Assembly (NCBI GenBank): GCA_963815135.1
Contig: CAWFFO010000008.1
Span: 372,001-436,000, forward strand
DNA: 64,000 bases
Reading direction: 5' to 3'
DNA from: CAIWTU01 sp963815135
GTDB taxonomy: Bacteria > Desulfobacterota > Desulfuromonadia > Geobacterales > Geobacteraceae
This document shows positions 27,930 to 37,599 of the stretch, piece after piece. Each line of letters begins with the position of its first letter. Within the stretch, counting starts at the first letter, position 1. The position numbers and the translations under genes are program-made. The notes under the pieces are model-generated. The model was given only the letters and a program-made list of their open reading frames with translations, was not told the DNA's origin and searched no databases.

Positions 27930-29909
27930 ATGCCCCACAAACTCTACCTTGAAAAATTCGGCAATATCCATGCCCTTCCCATCCTTCACTGCCGGATGGA
28001 GTTCGCCTCCCTGGTCCGGCAGGCGGTTGACCGGTTGAAGCCTGACTGCGTGGCCGTGGAGCTTCCGGTAACCGTCCAGGAGGCTTTCCTGAGGGGGGCA
28101 AAAAGACTTCCGCGGATATCGGTGCTCATGTTTGATGCATCGCCGGATTCGAAAAATAAGGGAGCTGATTCCGGGACGGTCTACCTGATGATCGAACCGG
28201 CAGACGCCTTTGCCGAAGCCACCCGGCTCTGCCTGGAAAAAAATATTCCGCTTCATTTTATTGATGTCGATATTGACGATTACCCGATTCATGATGAACT
28301 GCTCCCCGATTCCTATGCTGTGCGGAGAATTGGGCTCAAGGCGTATTACGGAGAATATGTCAAGTCAGGCAGGACAGGTCCTCCCGGCAAGTGCGACCTG
28401 CGCCGTGAACAGGGCATGGCCTATCGGCTCAGGCAACTGGCGGAGCGCCATGAAAGGGTTCTGTTCGTTACCGGCATGGCCCACCTGGAAAGGGTCAGGG
28501 AGCATTTTGCCCGCCCCCAGGCTGTGCCGCTTGAGCGGACAAGGCGAAGCGACATCCGCCTGTTCAACGTCCATCCGGACTCGTGCCGCGAAATACTGGG
28601 AGAATTTCCCTTTCTTTCCGCCATTTACGAAACCGGACGCGGCCCCCTTCCTCCTGAACCGGCCCGGGATAAAAAATCGCTGCGCAAAAAATATAATGCC
28701 TTCGAACTGGTCCTGGGAGGCAAAAATGAAATACCGGAAGAAGAAATTTTGCAGGATTCCATAATCCGCAGTGCTCACCACTCGGTAAAGAAAGGCGAGA
28801 TCATCGACCGGCAGCGGGCGATCCTTAATCTTTTCCGGGAAACCGCCGTTCATTACAGGCAGGAAACGGGCGAACCCTTGCATATATGGCAGAAACGGGC
28901 TTTTTTCAGATTTGCCCGCAACTATGCGCTCATTTCCGGCACGCTGCTTCCCGACCTGTTCCAGATGCTGGCTGCGGCGCGAGGCTGCGTGGACGACAAT
29001 TTCGCCTACGCCTTTTACCGCCTGGCCACCTTTTATCCCTGGCAGACCGAAGTCTCCGATATTCCGACCATCCGGCTCGCCCCCGATGATGTCTGGGGTG
29101 GATGCCGGAGGATCAGGTTCCGTCCGAAATCCAGGCAAAAGAGGAAAGGTTTGTCCCATCTGCAGTTCCTGAAAAGGAAAAGGGAAACCCGCCCCGGAGA
29201 ATGGCTGGAGGGGTTTGACAATCCTTCCATATGCTCATATCCCCCCGAAGATCTCATTATAGAAGACTACGGCAGGTTTCTCCGCAAAAAGGGGGTCAAG
29301 CAGGTATCGGAAGAGCACAGCCGGGTCGAGCAGTTTTCCGCCTCCATGCTGGACGGAATCGACATGCGGGAAACCCTGCGAAACCTCCACGAGGGAAAGA
29401 TTTACGTACGGGAAAACCTGCGAGTAAAGGGCGGGGTGGGAAGTGTCGTGGTCATCTTCGACGAAGACAGGGAGATGAGAAAATTTCCGTACCTGATGAC
29501 ATGGCTGGGAGAGCATGAACAGGAATCGGATATGGCGTTCTATGGCACCGATCCCTCTGACAATATCGTCGGTCCGGGCATTTCCCGTTGCGAATACGGG
29601 GGATTCATGCTTTCCAGTCCTCCCCGCCGGATGATGGATGTATGGCAGGACGAGGATTACCATTTTGTCCACAGCAAGGCCGAGACCCTTCTTGTGGCTG
29701 CCCTCGATTATTCGATCGAAAAGCACGTCGTTTACGTTGCCGCGCGGCCTCCCAGGAGCTTTCTCAAACAGCTCGCGTCACGTCTCGGGAAAAAAATCAT
29801 CTATATACCCATCGGCGGACTGTCTCCGGTAAAGCTGAAAAAGATCCGGATTTTCCATGTACTCTTCGGCCATGACAAAAGGGACCTTGCCCGTGATTAC
29901 ATATGGTAA
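27930..29909 (+). CDS. TraB/Tiki-superfamily-like protein (resembles YehM/DUF5682), function unknown
   Basis: About 659 residues from ATG 27930; an in-frame TTG at 27912 is the alternative, and neither has a clear ribosome site. The N-terminal 200 residues resemble the TraB/ChaN/EreA fold: a GxxH motif (GNIHALP), a glutamate in VAVELP, and a second GxxH in VTGMAHLERV. This arrangement also matches my memory of the DUF5682/YehM N-terminus. The C-terminal half is basic and unrecognised; it has no von Willebrand A metal site and no signal peptide. Members of this superfamily are often metal-dependent hydrolases. It ends the three-gene run with the AAA+ and SWIM-SNF2 genes, 77 nt downstream of the latter. 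Confidence 0.65.
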   Translation: MPHKLYLEKFGNIHALPILHCRMEFASLVRQAVDRLKPDCVAVELPVTVQEAFLRGAKRLPRISVLMFDASPDSKNKGADSGTVYLMIEPADAFAEATRLCLEKNIPLHFIDVDIDDYPIHDELLPDSYAVRRIGLKAYYGEYVKSGRTGPPGKCDLRREQGMAYRLRQLAERHERVLFVTGMAHLERVREHFARPQAVPLERTRRSDIRLFNVHPDSCREILGEFPFLSAIYETGRGPLPPEPARDKKSLRKKYNAFELVLGGKNEIPEEEILQDSIIRSAHHSVKKGEIIDRQRAILNLFRETAVHYRQETGEPLHIWQKRAFFRFARNYALISGTLLPDLFQMLAAARGCVDDNFAYAFYRLATFYPWQTEVSDIPTIRLAPDDVWGGCRRIRFRPKSRQKRKGLSHLQFLKRKRETRPGEWLEGFDNPSICSYPPEDLIIEDYGRFLRKKGVKQVSEEHSRVEQFSASMLDGIDMRETLRNLHEGKIYVRENLRVKGGVGSVVVIFDEDREMRKFPYLMTWLGEHEQESDMAFYGTDPSDNIVGPGISRCEYGGFMLSSPPRRMMDVWQDEDYHFVHSKAETLLVAALDYSIEKHVVYVAARPPRSFLKQLASRLGKKIIYIPIGGLSPVKLKKIRIFHVLFGHDKRDLARDYIW

Positions 29910-30031
29910 CCTGTGGGTTTAGCGATTTTTGTTTCAATGGTTGCATAAAATATCATTGTTTTTATTTGATTTTTTTTGTATTAATCTTCTTCATATAAAT
30001 ATTTATATCGAGCGGATCATGGGGGGGAATC

Positions 30032-30373
30032 ATGAATGACCAGGAGCGACGCAGATCAGAGAGAAAACATTCCCTCAATCTGCTTGACAACATAGTCCTT
30101 GGGGATACCGGTGAAACGGTTGCCCATGAAATGGGAAGGACTGTAAACATATCCGAAAACGGCCTGCTGCTGGAGACACATTTGCCATTCCAGCTGCAAC
30201 AGGTTCTTGTCATTACGGTTGCACTGGATGAAAACCTGGTGGAAATCAAGGGGCGGGTCAAATATGTGGAGCCCAGCGGGGAGATGTTCCAGTCAGGGGT
30301 CGAATTTATTGAGATTGACGAAAAAGGCAGGCAAACACTGAATCAATATCTGGATTCCTTGAACGAAGATTAA
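30032..30373 (+). CDS. PilZ-domain protein
   Basis: A 113-residue single PilZ domain. The cyclic-di-GMP binding residues are present: an arginine-rich start (ERRRSERK, the RxxxR motif) and the second motif NISENGLLLE, matching [D/N]xSxxG. The C-terminus carries the expected beta-barrel strands (VEIKGRVKYVEP, FQSGVEFIEI). Start ATG 30032 follows GGGGGAA. It ends 11 nt before the 3' end of the convergent selB gene. It likely responds to cyclic di-GMP made by enzymes such as the GGDEF protein at 50.8-52.5 kb (inference). Confidence 0.88.
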   Translation: MNDQERRRSERKHSLNLLDNIVLGDTGETVAHEMGRTVNISENGLLLETHLPFQLQQVLVITVALDENLVEIKGRVKYVEPSGEMFQSGVEFIEIDEKGRQTLNQYLDSLNED

Positions 30374-30384
30374 CGTTTAAGGAT

Positions 30385-32295
30385 TTATCCCTTTCGCGGT
30401 ATACGCTTGTCACCAACCCTTATGGTTACTTTCTCCCGGTCAAAATATTCGAGAAGCGGGATCATGAATTTCCTGGAGAGTCCTGTCAGTTCACGGAATT
30501 CGGGTGGAGTAATCTCTCCTTTTTCCTTCAGCCGTGTGATGAGTTTTTCCCGTATGTCCGCCAGGGCCCACGGCGCGTAAAACAAATCCCCCTTGATTTT
30601 AATTGCCAGGTTTTCTCGTGCCAGAAGATTAAGGTGATCGAGCATGTCCTTCTCCCCGAGCCGGAGAGAATCGCACAGTTCCCTGACCGAGGGAGGCTCG
30701 TACCCGCCCCTATTCAGGGCGGATTCTATCTGTTTGTGAATTCTCGAACTGTCCTCCCCGGCAGAAGTTCTGTGTCCGGGCTTTTTTACCAGTTCCCTTT
30801 CGACAATTACCTTCTCGTCCTTTTCCAGTGCCGACAGTACAGGTCCGAAGAACCGGCAATCACTCCTTTTCGGCAGACGCGTCCGCAATTCCTCTTTTCC
30901 GATACCCTCCTTCAGCGGGTTTTCCCGCAAGTAATCTTCCAGTTCCCCCATTAGCGAAGATTTCAGATTTTCAAACGCCTCGGCCGACAGGAATGTTCGG
31001 GGGGTCCGGACTGCCTGCACTATTACCCCACGTGACAGCATACCGGTGAGCACTGCCTCCAGCGGTTTGGCGTTCAGTCCGCTCCGGGTGGAAATTTCTT
31101 CAATGGATATTCCCGTGAGGAGGCTCTCTCGCACCAGCAGGCGGACTTTTTCCGAATCTTCCCCCTCTTCCAGGGTATTGAGAAGCTCCAGTGCTTCGGT
31201 GGAGCGACGGCGTCTCCGTGGAGGCGCCGGATCGAGAACCACACCTCCACCCACCGTGATCGGGGGTGAGTAGGAACGCAGGATGAAAAAGTCGCCCGGG
31301 AGCAGCAGAACGGGACTTTTCAGGCGCAGCTGCACCATGCGGGTTTCTCCGGGGGCAAGGGAATCGCCTTCGAGGATGATTACCTGGGCAGGGACCTCGT
31401 AGGTTGCGGAATGAAGGCGCAGTACCGACCGGTGCTTCAGTTCCCGGGGCGCGGAGGGGATACAGGTGAGACGGGCGTCGATTGCACGGGTCGTCCGGTA
31501 CGTATCCCTCGGTACAATAACGTCGCCCCTTGTTACCGCGGCGTGCTCCACTCCCTGGAGGTTTATGGCAATTCTCTGCCCGGCCGCGGCATGGTCTTCG
31601 TTTTTGCCATGGGTTTGCAGGGTGCGGACACGGGATTCTATTCCTGAAGGGAGGATTTCCACCTCGTCACCGGTCTTGACCGAACCTGAAAGAAGCGTCC
31701 CGGTTACGACCGTGCCGAAACCGGGCGCGGTAAAGACGCGGTCAACGGGGAGCCGGAACGGCCCTTCAGACGGTTTTGCCTCGACCTCTGCCGCCAGTCC
31801 GGCCAGTGCAGTTTTCAGCTCTTCAACTCCTTCCAGGGTTCTGGAGGAAACCGGAATAACCGGTGCGCCTTCCAGGAAACTGCCGATGAGATACTCGCGC
31901 ACCTCTTCCGTCACCAGTTCCAGCCAGTCGGCGTCCACCATATCGCATTTGCTGAGCGCTACCAGCCCTCTTTTCACCCCGAGCAGTCTGCAGATGTCCA
32001 GGTGCTCCCTGGTCTGAGGCATGATTCCCTCGTCCGCCGCGATTACCAGAACCACCATGTCCATACCGCCCGCACCGGCGGCCATGGTACGGACAAAACG
32101 CTCGTGCCCGGGCACATCCACGATACCGAGAACAATGCCGCCCGGCAGTTCCAGGTGGGCGAAGCCCAGCTCTATGGTGATGCCCCGCTCTTTTTCTTCC
32201 TTCAGCCGGTCCGTGTCTATGCCGGTCAGCGCCTTCACCAGGCTGGTCTTGCCATGGTCGATATGTCCGGCGGTGCCAAGAATCAGATGTTTCAT
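30385..32295 (-). CDS. selB: Selenocysteine-specific translation elongation factor SelB
   Basis: GTPase that delivers selenocysteyl-tRNA to UGA codons bearing a SECIS element. The 636-residue product opens with the G1 motif GTAGHIDHGKTSLVKALTG, then RGITIELGFA (switch), DVPGHERFV (G3) and SKCDMVD (G4). The EF-Tu-like domains are followed by a C-terminal region of about 230 residues with winged-helix repeats (ending FREKVTIRVGDKRIPRKG-like), typical of SelB rather than EF-Tu. Start ATG at complement(32293-32295) follows GAGGG. No selA, tRNA-Sec or selenoprotein gene with an in-frame TGA was recognised in this window. Confidence 0.93.
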   Translation of the reverse strand: MKHLILGTAGHIDHGKTSLVKALTGIDTDRLKEEKERGITIELGFAHLELPGGIVLGIVDVPGHERFVRTMAAGAGGMDMVVLVIAADEGIMPQTREHLDICRLLGVKRGLVALSKCDMVDADWLELVTEEVREYLIGSFLEGAPVIPVSSRTLEGVEELKTALAGLAAEVEAKPSEGPFRLPVDRVFTAPGFGTVVTGTLLSGSVKTGDEVEILPSGIESRVRTLQTHGKNEDHAAAGQRIAINLQGVEHAAVTRGDVIVPRDTYRTTRAIDARLTCIPSAPRELKHRSVLRLHSATYEVPAQVIILEGDSLAPGETRMVQLRLKSPVLLLPGDFFILRSYSPPITVGGGVVLDPAPPRRRRRSTEALELLNTLEEGEDSEKVRLLVRESLLTGISIEEISTRSGLNAKPLEAVLTGMLSRGVIVQAVRTPRTFLSAEAFENLKSSLMGELEDYLRENPLKEGIGKEELRTRLPKRSDCRFFGPVLSALEKDEKVIVERELVKKPGHRTSAGEDSSRIHKQIESALNRGGYEPPSVRELCDSLRLGEKDMLDHLNLLARENLAIKIKGDLFYAPWALADIREKLITRLKEKGEITPPEFRELTGLSRKFMIPLLEYFDREKVTIRVGDKRIPRKG

Positions 32296-32326
32296 GGATG
32301 ATATCCCTCGTGAACAATTCCATTAA

Positions 32327-32427
32327 GAATTCAGAATACAGGAGTCAGAATACAGGAGTCAGAAGTCAGAAGAGAAGCAGGGCCTTAGTTGTCTTGGTTG
32401 TCATTCTGGCTTCTGTATTCTGAATTC
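32327..32427. repeat. 25-bp inverted repeat flanking a short spacer
   Basis: Arms at 32327-32351 and 32403-32427 are inverted copies with 23 of 25 positions matching; both begin or end with GAATTC. The left arm contains a direct repeat of the phrase CAGAATACAGGAGT. The 51-bp spacer contains AAGTCAGAAGAGAAGCAGGG. It sits between selB and the ABC exporter gene, both on the minus strand. This type of phrase recurs between genes in Geobacter relatives (from memory). It could be a non-autonomous mobile remnant or a long hairpin. Confidence 0.6.
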
Positions 32428-32462
32428 TGGATTCCCGCAACCCGAAGATCGCTGGGAGTAAC

Positions 32463-34270
32463 TCAATCCTTGAACTGCAGCTGGTACAGCTTCGAATACA
32501 ACCCTCCCCTGGCCATAAGCTCCGTGTGGGTCCCCTCTTCGCACTTTTCCCCTTTGTGGATTACCACGATCCGGTCGGCATCCTGGATGGTGGAAAGGCG
32601 GTGGGCGACCACCAGGGATGTCCGTCCGGTGAGAAGGCCGCGCAACCCTTCCTGGATCAGCCGTTCGCTGGCGGTATCGACGCTGGACGTGGCTTCGTCC
32701 AGCACCAGTATTTCCGGGTCGAAGGCAACCGCCCTGGCGAATGACAGGAGTTGGCGTTCGCCGACCGACAGGTTGCTTCCCTTTTCCCTGATCTCTTCAT
32801 TGAAACCGTCGGCCAGGTTCCTGATGAACCGGTCGGCACCGACCATGGCCGCGGCCTGCTCCATCCTGTTTTCGGCTTCTTTGTCCCCGAGGCAGATATT
32901 GTATGCGATGGAGCCGGTGAACAGGAACGGCTCCTGCAGGACGACCCCTATCCTTCTGCGCAGGGACTCCATCGGTATGTCGCGGATATCCGTCCCGTCC
33001 ATGAGTATGCTTCCTTTGCCCACCTCGTAGAATCTTGAGAGAAGGCGGGTCACCGTGGTTTTACCACCGCCGGTTTCCCCCACCAGCGCGACCTTTTCCC
33101 CGCGGCGGATGGTCAGGTTGAATCCTTTCATGACATAATCGTTTTCATTGTAGGCAAACCAGACGTCGCGGAACTCGATGGTTTCGACGGGGGACTTGGT
33201 TTTGTAAAAGGGGGATTGAGGGGAATCTGCCGGTTTGAGGGTGCAGCAGACTGCGCGTCCACATAATCCTTTTCCGTATCCAGAAGCTGGAAAATCCTTT
33301 CCAGTGCCGCCATCGCCCCTTGCATGATCGAGTACTTGGCAGACAGGTCGCGGATGGGCGAGAAAAATTTCTCTATATACTGGATAAAGGCGACCAGGGC
33401 ACCGAAGGTGAGTGCGCCCCGGATGATTTCGCCACCACCGTACCAGATGATCAGACCTACGGCAATTGATGAAAGTGCCTCAACAACTGCGAACAGGGAG
33501 GCGTCCCAGGTTATTACCGGCAGATTTGCATCCCGGTACGAGGCATTGAGGCTGGTGAAGCGGCGCCGTTCGCTTTCCTGCTGGTTGAAAAGCTGGACGA
33601 TGGACATGCCGCCGATGTTTTCCGCCAGGAAGGAGTTAAGGGCGGACAGCCGCGACCGGACCTCGCGGAAGGCGCGGCGCATCTTGATACGGAAGGTGAA
33701 GGCAATATAGATGAGGATGGGGAGCACGGAAAAGGTGACCAGCGACAGTTTCACATTTATCCAGAGCATGATGCCGATAATGCCGATGAGCGTGAGGATA
33801 TCGCCGACGATGGAAATGATCCCCGCGGCGAACATTTCCCCCAGCACCTCCACGTCACTGGTCACCCTGGTTACCAGCCGCCCTGCCGGGGTGCGGTCGA
33901 AGTAGGAAACCGGCAGTTTCTGGATATGGGAGAAGAGTTCCATGCGCAGATCGAACATCACCTTTTGTCCCATGTATTGCAGAAGGTATATCTCCAGGTA
34001 AGTGAGGAGAGCGTCCGCCAGGATGAGTATGAAGAAGTAAAAAGAAAGAAGCGGAAGCCCGCTCATTTCGCCTGTGACGATATGCTTGTCGATGGCTATT
34101 TTCAGGATCAAGGGCTGGGCGAGCTTGGCGCCGGCCATGAGCGGCAGCAGAATCAGGCTCCATATGGCCGTCCAGCGGTAAGGGCGCAGGTGGGCCAGGA
34201 AACGCACCATCAGGCGTCTGTCGTAGGCCTTGCCGACTATTTCATCTTCGTGCATACCGATAAAATGCAT
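32463..34270 (-). pseudogene. ABC exporter half-transporter (TMD-NBD), frameshifted in the linker
   Basis: Two frames together encode one exporter subunit: the membrane domain with six helices from MHFIGMHEDEIVGK (34270 down to about 33200) and the ATPase domain (33131 to 32463). The ATPase has Walker A GETGGGKTT, signature LSVGERQLLSFARA, and Walker B EILVLDEATSSVD. The shift lies in the C run at complement(33189-33193): adding one base joins PSPP to VETIEFRDVWFAYNENDYVMKGF, the expected linker. The linker also holds an unusual segment RQIPLNPPFTK encoded by a C-rich repeat. It is the downstream partner of the half-transporter at 34311-36056, 40 nt away. The frameshift may be a sequencing error. 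Confidence 0.87.
33189..33224. repeat. Intergenic-type G/C-run repeat inside a coding region
   Basis: The plus strand reads GGGGGACTTGG, TTTTGTAAAAGGGGGATTG, then AGGGGA. This CCCCCTTTTACAAA phrase is a common dispersed intergenic repeat in several bacterial groups (from memory). Here it falls in the linker of an ABC exporter gene and coincides with its frameshift. Confidence 0.5.
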
Positions 34271-34310
34271 TAAAAAATTTCCTTGAAAAAAAGAACCGCT
34301 GCGGTAAATA

Positions 34311-36056
34311 TCAATTCGAATATTCCGCTATTTCTTCCCGCAACTGCTGTTCGTGGTGCATCGCGGCATAGATGCCGTCGATTTCCAGGAGTTCCTCGTG
34401 GCTGCCCCTTTCCCGGATGCCGCCCTCGTCGAGGACCAGGATCTGGTCGCAGTTGCGGAGGGCGGAAAGGCGGTGGGAAACGATGATTACTGTCCGGTCT
34501 CCGTAGTATCCGGAGAGCCCCTTGAGGATTTCCTCTTCAGTGCCGGCGTCAACTGCGGAGAGGGGATCGTCGAGGACCAGAATCGAGGGGTTTTTCAGCA
34601 GGGCGCGGGCGATGGCCGTTCTTTGCCTCTGGCCCCCGGACAGGGTCACTCCCCGCTCTCCCACCATTGTCTCGTAATCGTCCGGGAATCCGGCCACGTC
34701 CCCGTCCAGACGGGCTATGCGAGCCGCATCCTCTATCTCCCGCGAAGTCGCGTCAATTCGGCCGTAACCGATGTTGTCGGCAATAGTCCTGGAAAAGAGA
34801 AAGCTTTCCTGCGGTACATAACCAATGGCATCCCTGAGTTTTTTCAGGGGGATGCGGTTGATGTCGACACCGTCGATGAAAAGTTTCCCGTCTTCAACCG
34901 GATAAAGCCTGGCTATGAGTCTGACCATCGTGCTTTTGCCGCTTCCGATCGGTCCGACGATTCCCACCCGCATTCCCTTGTCGATTTTCAGTGAAATTCC
35001 TTTCAGAAGGCTCTTGCCGTCATACCCGAAGGAAAGATCGCGGAATTCTATTGCCCCTTCAATTTTATCCATTTCCGCCGGATTGGCGGGTTCACGGATT
35101 ACGGGCCTGGCGTCGAGCACCGCGTTCAGGCGGGACATGGACGCCGCGCCCCGCTGCAGCAGGTTCAGTATCCAGCCAAACACCACCGTCGGCCAGATGA
35201 GCATTGCCAGATAACCGTTAAACGCTACGAAATCGCCGAGTGTAAGGACGCCGCTGATGACCCTTGCACCGCCGGCGAGCAGTACGATCAGGGTCCCTAT
35301 CCCGCCGACCGAAGCCATGAAAGGGATCAGGATGCCGCGCAGGTTGGCCATCTTCATGCTGTAGTGGAGGTAACTGGCGCCTATTTTCCGGAATATCTCC
35401 ACCTGGGAGTGCTCCCGGCAATAAGCCCTTACCACCACGGTGGCCGAAACATTTTCCTCGACCTGGCTGGAGAGGCGGGCGAGTTCTTCCTGCGCGCGTT
35501 TCGAGTGGTTGTAAATATGATGACTGACCCATTTTACCAGCAGAATCATCAGCGGATAGGGTATGACGGCATACAGGGTCAGGATCGGACTGAGACTTGC
35601 CATCAGGGAAATGGCCGATATGTAGACGAGAACGGTATTGACTACGTTCAGGGTGCCGAAGCCGAGAAGCATCCGAACATTGGTCAGGTCATTGGAAAAA
35701 CGGGAAAGTATGTCGCCGGTGCGTTCACCGGAAAAATACGGAAGATCCAGGGATATCAGGTTCGCATAGAGGTCTTCCCTGATTTCGTATTCTATCTGGC
35801 GACCGGCATGGAGAATATGGGTGCGTGAATAAATGCGAACTATTCCGTGAGCGATTGCGGCGCCGATGATCAGGACTGCATAGTACGCAGGGGTATGCGG
35901 AGAGGTGGCCGGACTCTTCAGGCTCTCCACCGCCAGTTTCAGGAGCCAGGGAATAAAAAGGGCGAAGCCGTTGGCGCCCAGCAGGAAAAGGCATCCCAGC
36001 AGGTATTGCGAGGAATATTTCCTTAAATAACCATATAGTCTGTCGTATTCGCTGAT
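34311..36056 (-). CDS. ABC exporter half-transporter (TMD-NBD), apparent ATC start
   Basis: A 581-residue exporter subunit: six membrane helices, then an ATPase domain with Walker A GPIGSGKST, signature LSGGQRQRTAIARALL and Walker B ILVLDDPLSAVD. The ATPase continues to the TAA at 34311. The frame stays open upstream of the first GTG (35930), and these residues encode the expected first membrane helix. No ATG, GTG or TTG occurs there at a suitable place, but AGGAG stands six bases before ATC at complement(36054-36056), giving SEYDRLYGYLRKYSSQYLLG as the N-terminus after the initiator. I therefore propose ATC as start, or an ATG altered by one base. Probably forms a heterodimer with the next gene. 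Confidence 0.85.
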   Translation of the reverse strand: MSEYDRLYGYLRKYSSQYLLGCLFLLGANGFALFIPWLLKLAVESLKSPATSPHTPAYYAVLIIGAAIAHGIVRIYSRTHILHAGRQIEYEIREDLYANLISLDLPYFSGERTGDILSRFSNDLTNVRMLLGFGTLNVVNTVLVYISAISLMASLSPILTLYAVIPYPLMILLVKWVSHHIYNHSKRAQEELARLSSQVEENVSATVVVRAYCREHSQVEIFRKIGASYLHYSMKMANLRGILIPFMASVGGIGTLIVLLAGGARVISGVLTLGDFVAFNGYLAMLIWPTVVFGWILNLLQRGAASMSRLNAVLDARPVIREPANPAEMDKIEGAIEFRDLSFGYDGKSLLKGISLKIDKGMRVGIVGPIGSGKSTMVRLIARLYPVEDGKLFIDGVDINRIPLKKLRDAIGYVPQESFLFSRTIADNIGYGRIDATSREIEDAARIARLDGDVAGFPDDYETMVGERGVTLSGGQRQRTAIARALLKNPSILVLDDPLSAVDAGTEEEILKGLSGYYGDRTVIIVSHRLSALRNCDQILVLDEGGIRERGSHEELLEIDGIYAAMHHEQQLREEIAEYSN

Positions 36057-36144
36057 CGGTGTCTCCTGAATATTTAGTGCCGAAAAATTTGAAGCTTCGG
36101 TTTAACTCTTGCGCCCTTTGCTTTTTACCCTTTGCCGGAATTTA

Positions 36145-37599
36145 TCAATACCGCATTCTGACCCTGTAGGTCAACTTCACTTCCTTGTCCTTCGGAACCG
36201 GAAGATCGAATTCGGCCAGGTGGGCTTCGGTTTTTCTGAATTCATGGGAGGATCCGAGCATGGTCCAGTCACCGGGAATCGGCTCGATCACCTTGACCTT
36301 CACATCTTCCTTCTTGTGGTTTCTGAGTGAAATTTCGAATGCCGCTTCATAAGTATCCGCAGCGATTTTTTTCCAGTCGGTCTGCTTTCTGCTGCCCACC
36401 ACGTCGAACGCCTCTCCCATCTTTATCTTGAGCTTTTCGTCTTTTGGCGTGTGGTCAATGGCGTCTTCACCGACGAACTGAAGGCTGCCGTCTCCGTCCT
36501 GCTTGTAAACGCGAACGGTACCTTTCGGCAGTGGAATGCCGAGATGATGCTCCTTTTTATTGACGATCTCCAAAAATACGCCGACTTTCTGATTTGAAAC
36601 CGTTTCTCCCAAGGGACCGCGATAATAATAATCCTGCCCCCGGTATATGAATTCCTTCTTCACCGGGATGTCCGAGGCCTGAACCAGCTGGATCTGCTTG
36701 GTCTGGTTGTCCTTTATGGTCGAGGGGCGCTGAAGCGTATAGATGTGATATTCGAAGAACCCTTCTTCCTTGAATTGGGGCGCCGCCGCTTTTCCCGCCA
36801 GCAGATTGCCGTCCAGCATCCTCCCGTACCTTTGTTCTTCCATGACCCGGTTGACGTCCCCGGCGACCAGTTTCAGGGAGGCATTCTCGTAGGTGGCTCC
36901 GCTTTTGTTGTCGATGGTAACCCAGCCGGCAAGGTCGGCCCGGTCATCCCTGTTGTTCAGGGTGACCACGTAGTCGGCGCGCCAGTTGATGCCGTTGGTC
37001 AGGTAGGATGCCTCAAGCCGCTGCGGCCCGGTAAGCGAGTTGTCCAGGAGCCATACGAGAGTTGGCCTGGCGATGAGGTTCGGCGGAACCTCCGGGAAGA
37101 TGATCCTGCCCGGGTAACCGAAGGTGATATCATTGCCGATCTTGAATATGGGGCTTCCGTTGTTTGACAACAGGGTGGCGGTAACGGTTTCCTCACGTTC
37201 CGTGTATGGGTTTTTCTGGTAGAGTTTTACTTCCTTCCCCACGTATTTGTCGAGGAGTTTCTGCGGGTTGAGGAGGTCGTATTCGTAGTTCTGTTCAAGC
37301 ACCGTCAGGCTGGCGGGGTCGATCAGTGACTTTATGGAAACGCTGGCCGGTATGATGTCCGATGCCACATCCATGAACAGGAGTTCGCCGGTTCCTTTGG
37401 CAAGATTCACCTCCCGCTGGTCCTTCACCAGCCCCAGGTTTGAATTGTAGATGGTAAGGGCCATGCTCTTGCGGTCCTTGCCGGTCGAAGTCTGCCGGAC
37501 GGTTTTTTCGCCGGCGCCGTATGATACGGCAGTTATCGAGACAGAGGCGATAAAAACAAAAGCAAACAGAATGGCGCGGGAAAGGCAAACCTTCTTCAT
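36145..37599 (-). CDS. DUF4139-family exported protein
   Basis: A 484-residue protein with a signal peptide (MKKVCLSRAILFAFVFIASV, cleavage probably near SYGAG). The remainder is beta-rich and matches my memory of the DUF4139 family, including the N-terminal TIYNSNLGLVKDQREVNL block, WRADYVVTL, and the C-terminal segment HKKEDVKVKVIEPIPGDW followed by KLTYRVRMRY. It should be periplasmic or outer-membrane associated. No enzymatic motif is seen. GAGGAGG lies seven bases before the ATG at complement(37597-37599). Confidence 0.8.
   Translation of the reverse strand: MKKVCLSRAILFAFVFIASVSITAVSYGAGEKTVRQTSTGKDRKSMALTIYNSNLGLVKDQREVNLAKGTGELLFMDVASDIIPASVSIKSLIDPASLTVLEQNYEYDLLNPQKLLDKYVGKEVKLYQKNPYTEREETVTATLLSNNGSPIFKIGNDITFGYPGRIIFPEVPPNLIARPTLVWLLDNSLTGPQRLEASYLTNGINWRADYVVTLNNRDDRADLAGWVTIDNKSGATYENASLKLVAGDVNRVMEEQRYGRMLDGNLLAGKAAAPQFKEEGFFEYHIYTLQRPSTIKDNQTKQIQLVQASDIPVKKEFIYRGQDYYYRGPLGETVSNQKVGVFLEIVNKKEHHLGIPLPKGTVRVYKQDGDGSLQFVGEDAIDHTPKDEKLKIKMGEAFDVVGSRKQTDWKKIAADTYEAAFEISLRNHKKEDVKVKVIEPIPGDWTMLGSSHEFRKTEAHLAEFDLPVPKDKEVKLTYRVRMRY

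Noticed and set aside
28365..29159. Antisense frame of 264 codons within the TraB-like gene
   Set aside because: Same reason; no domain or start signal.
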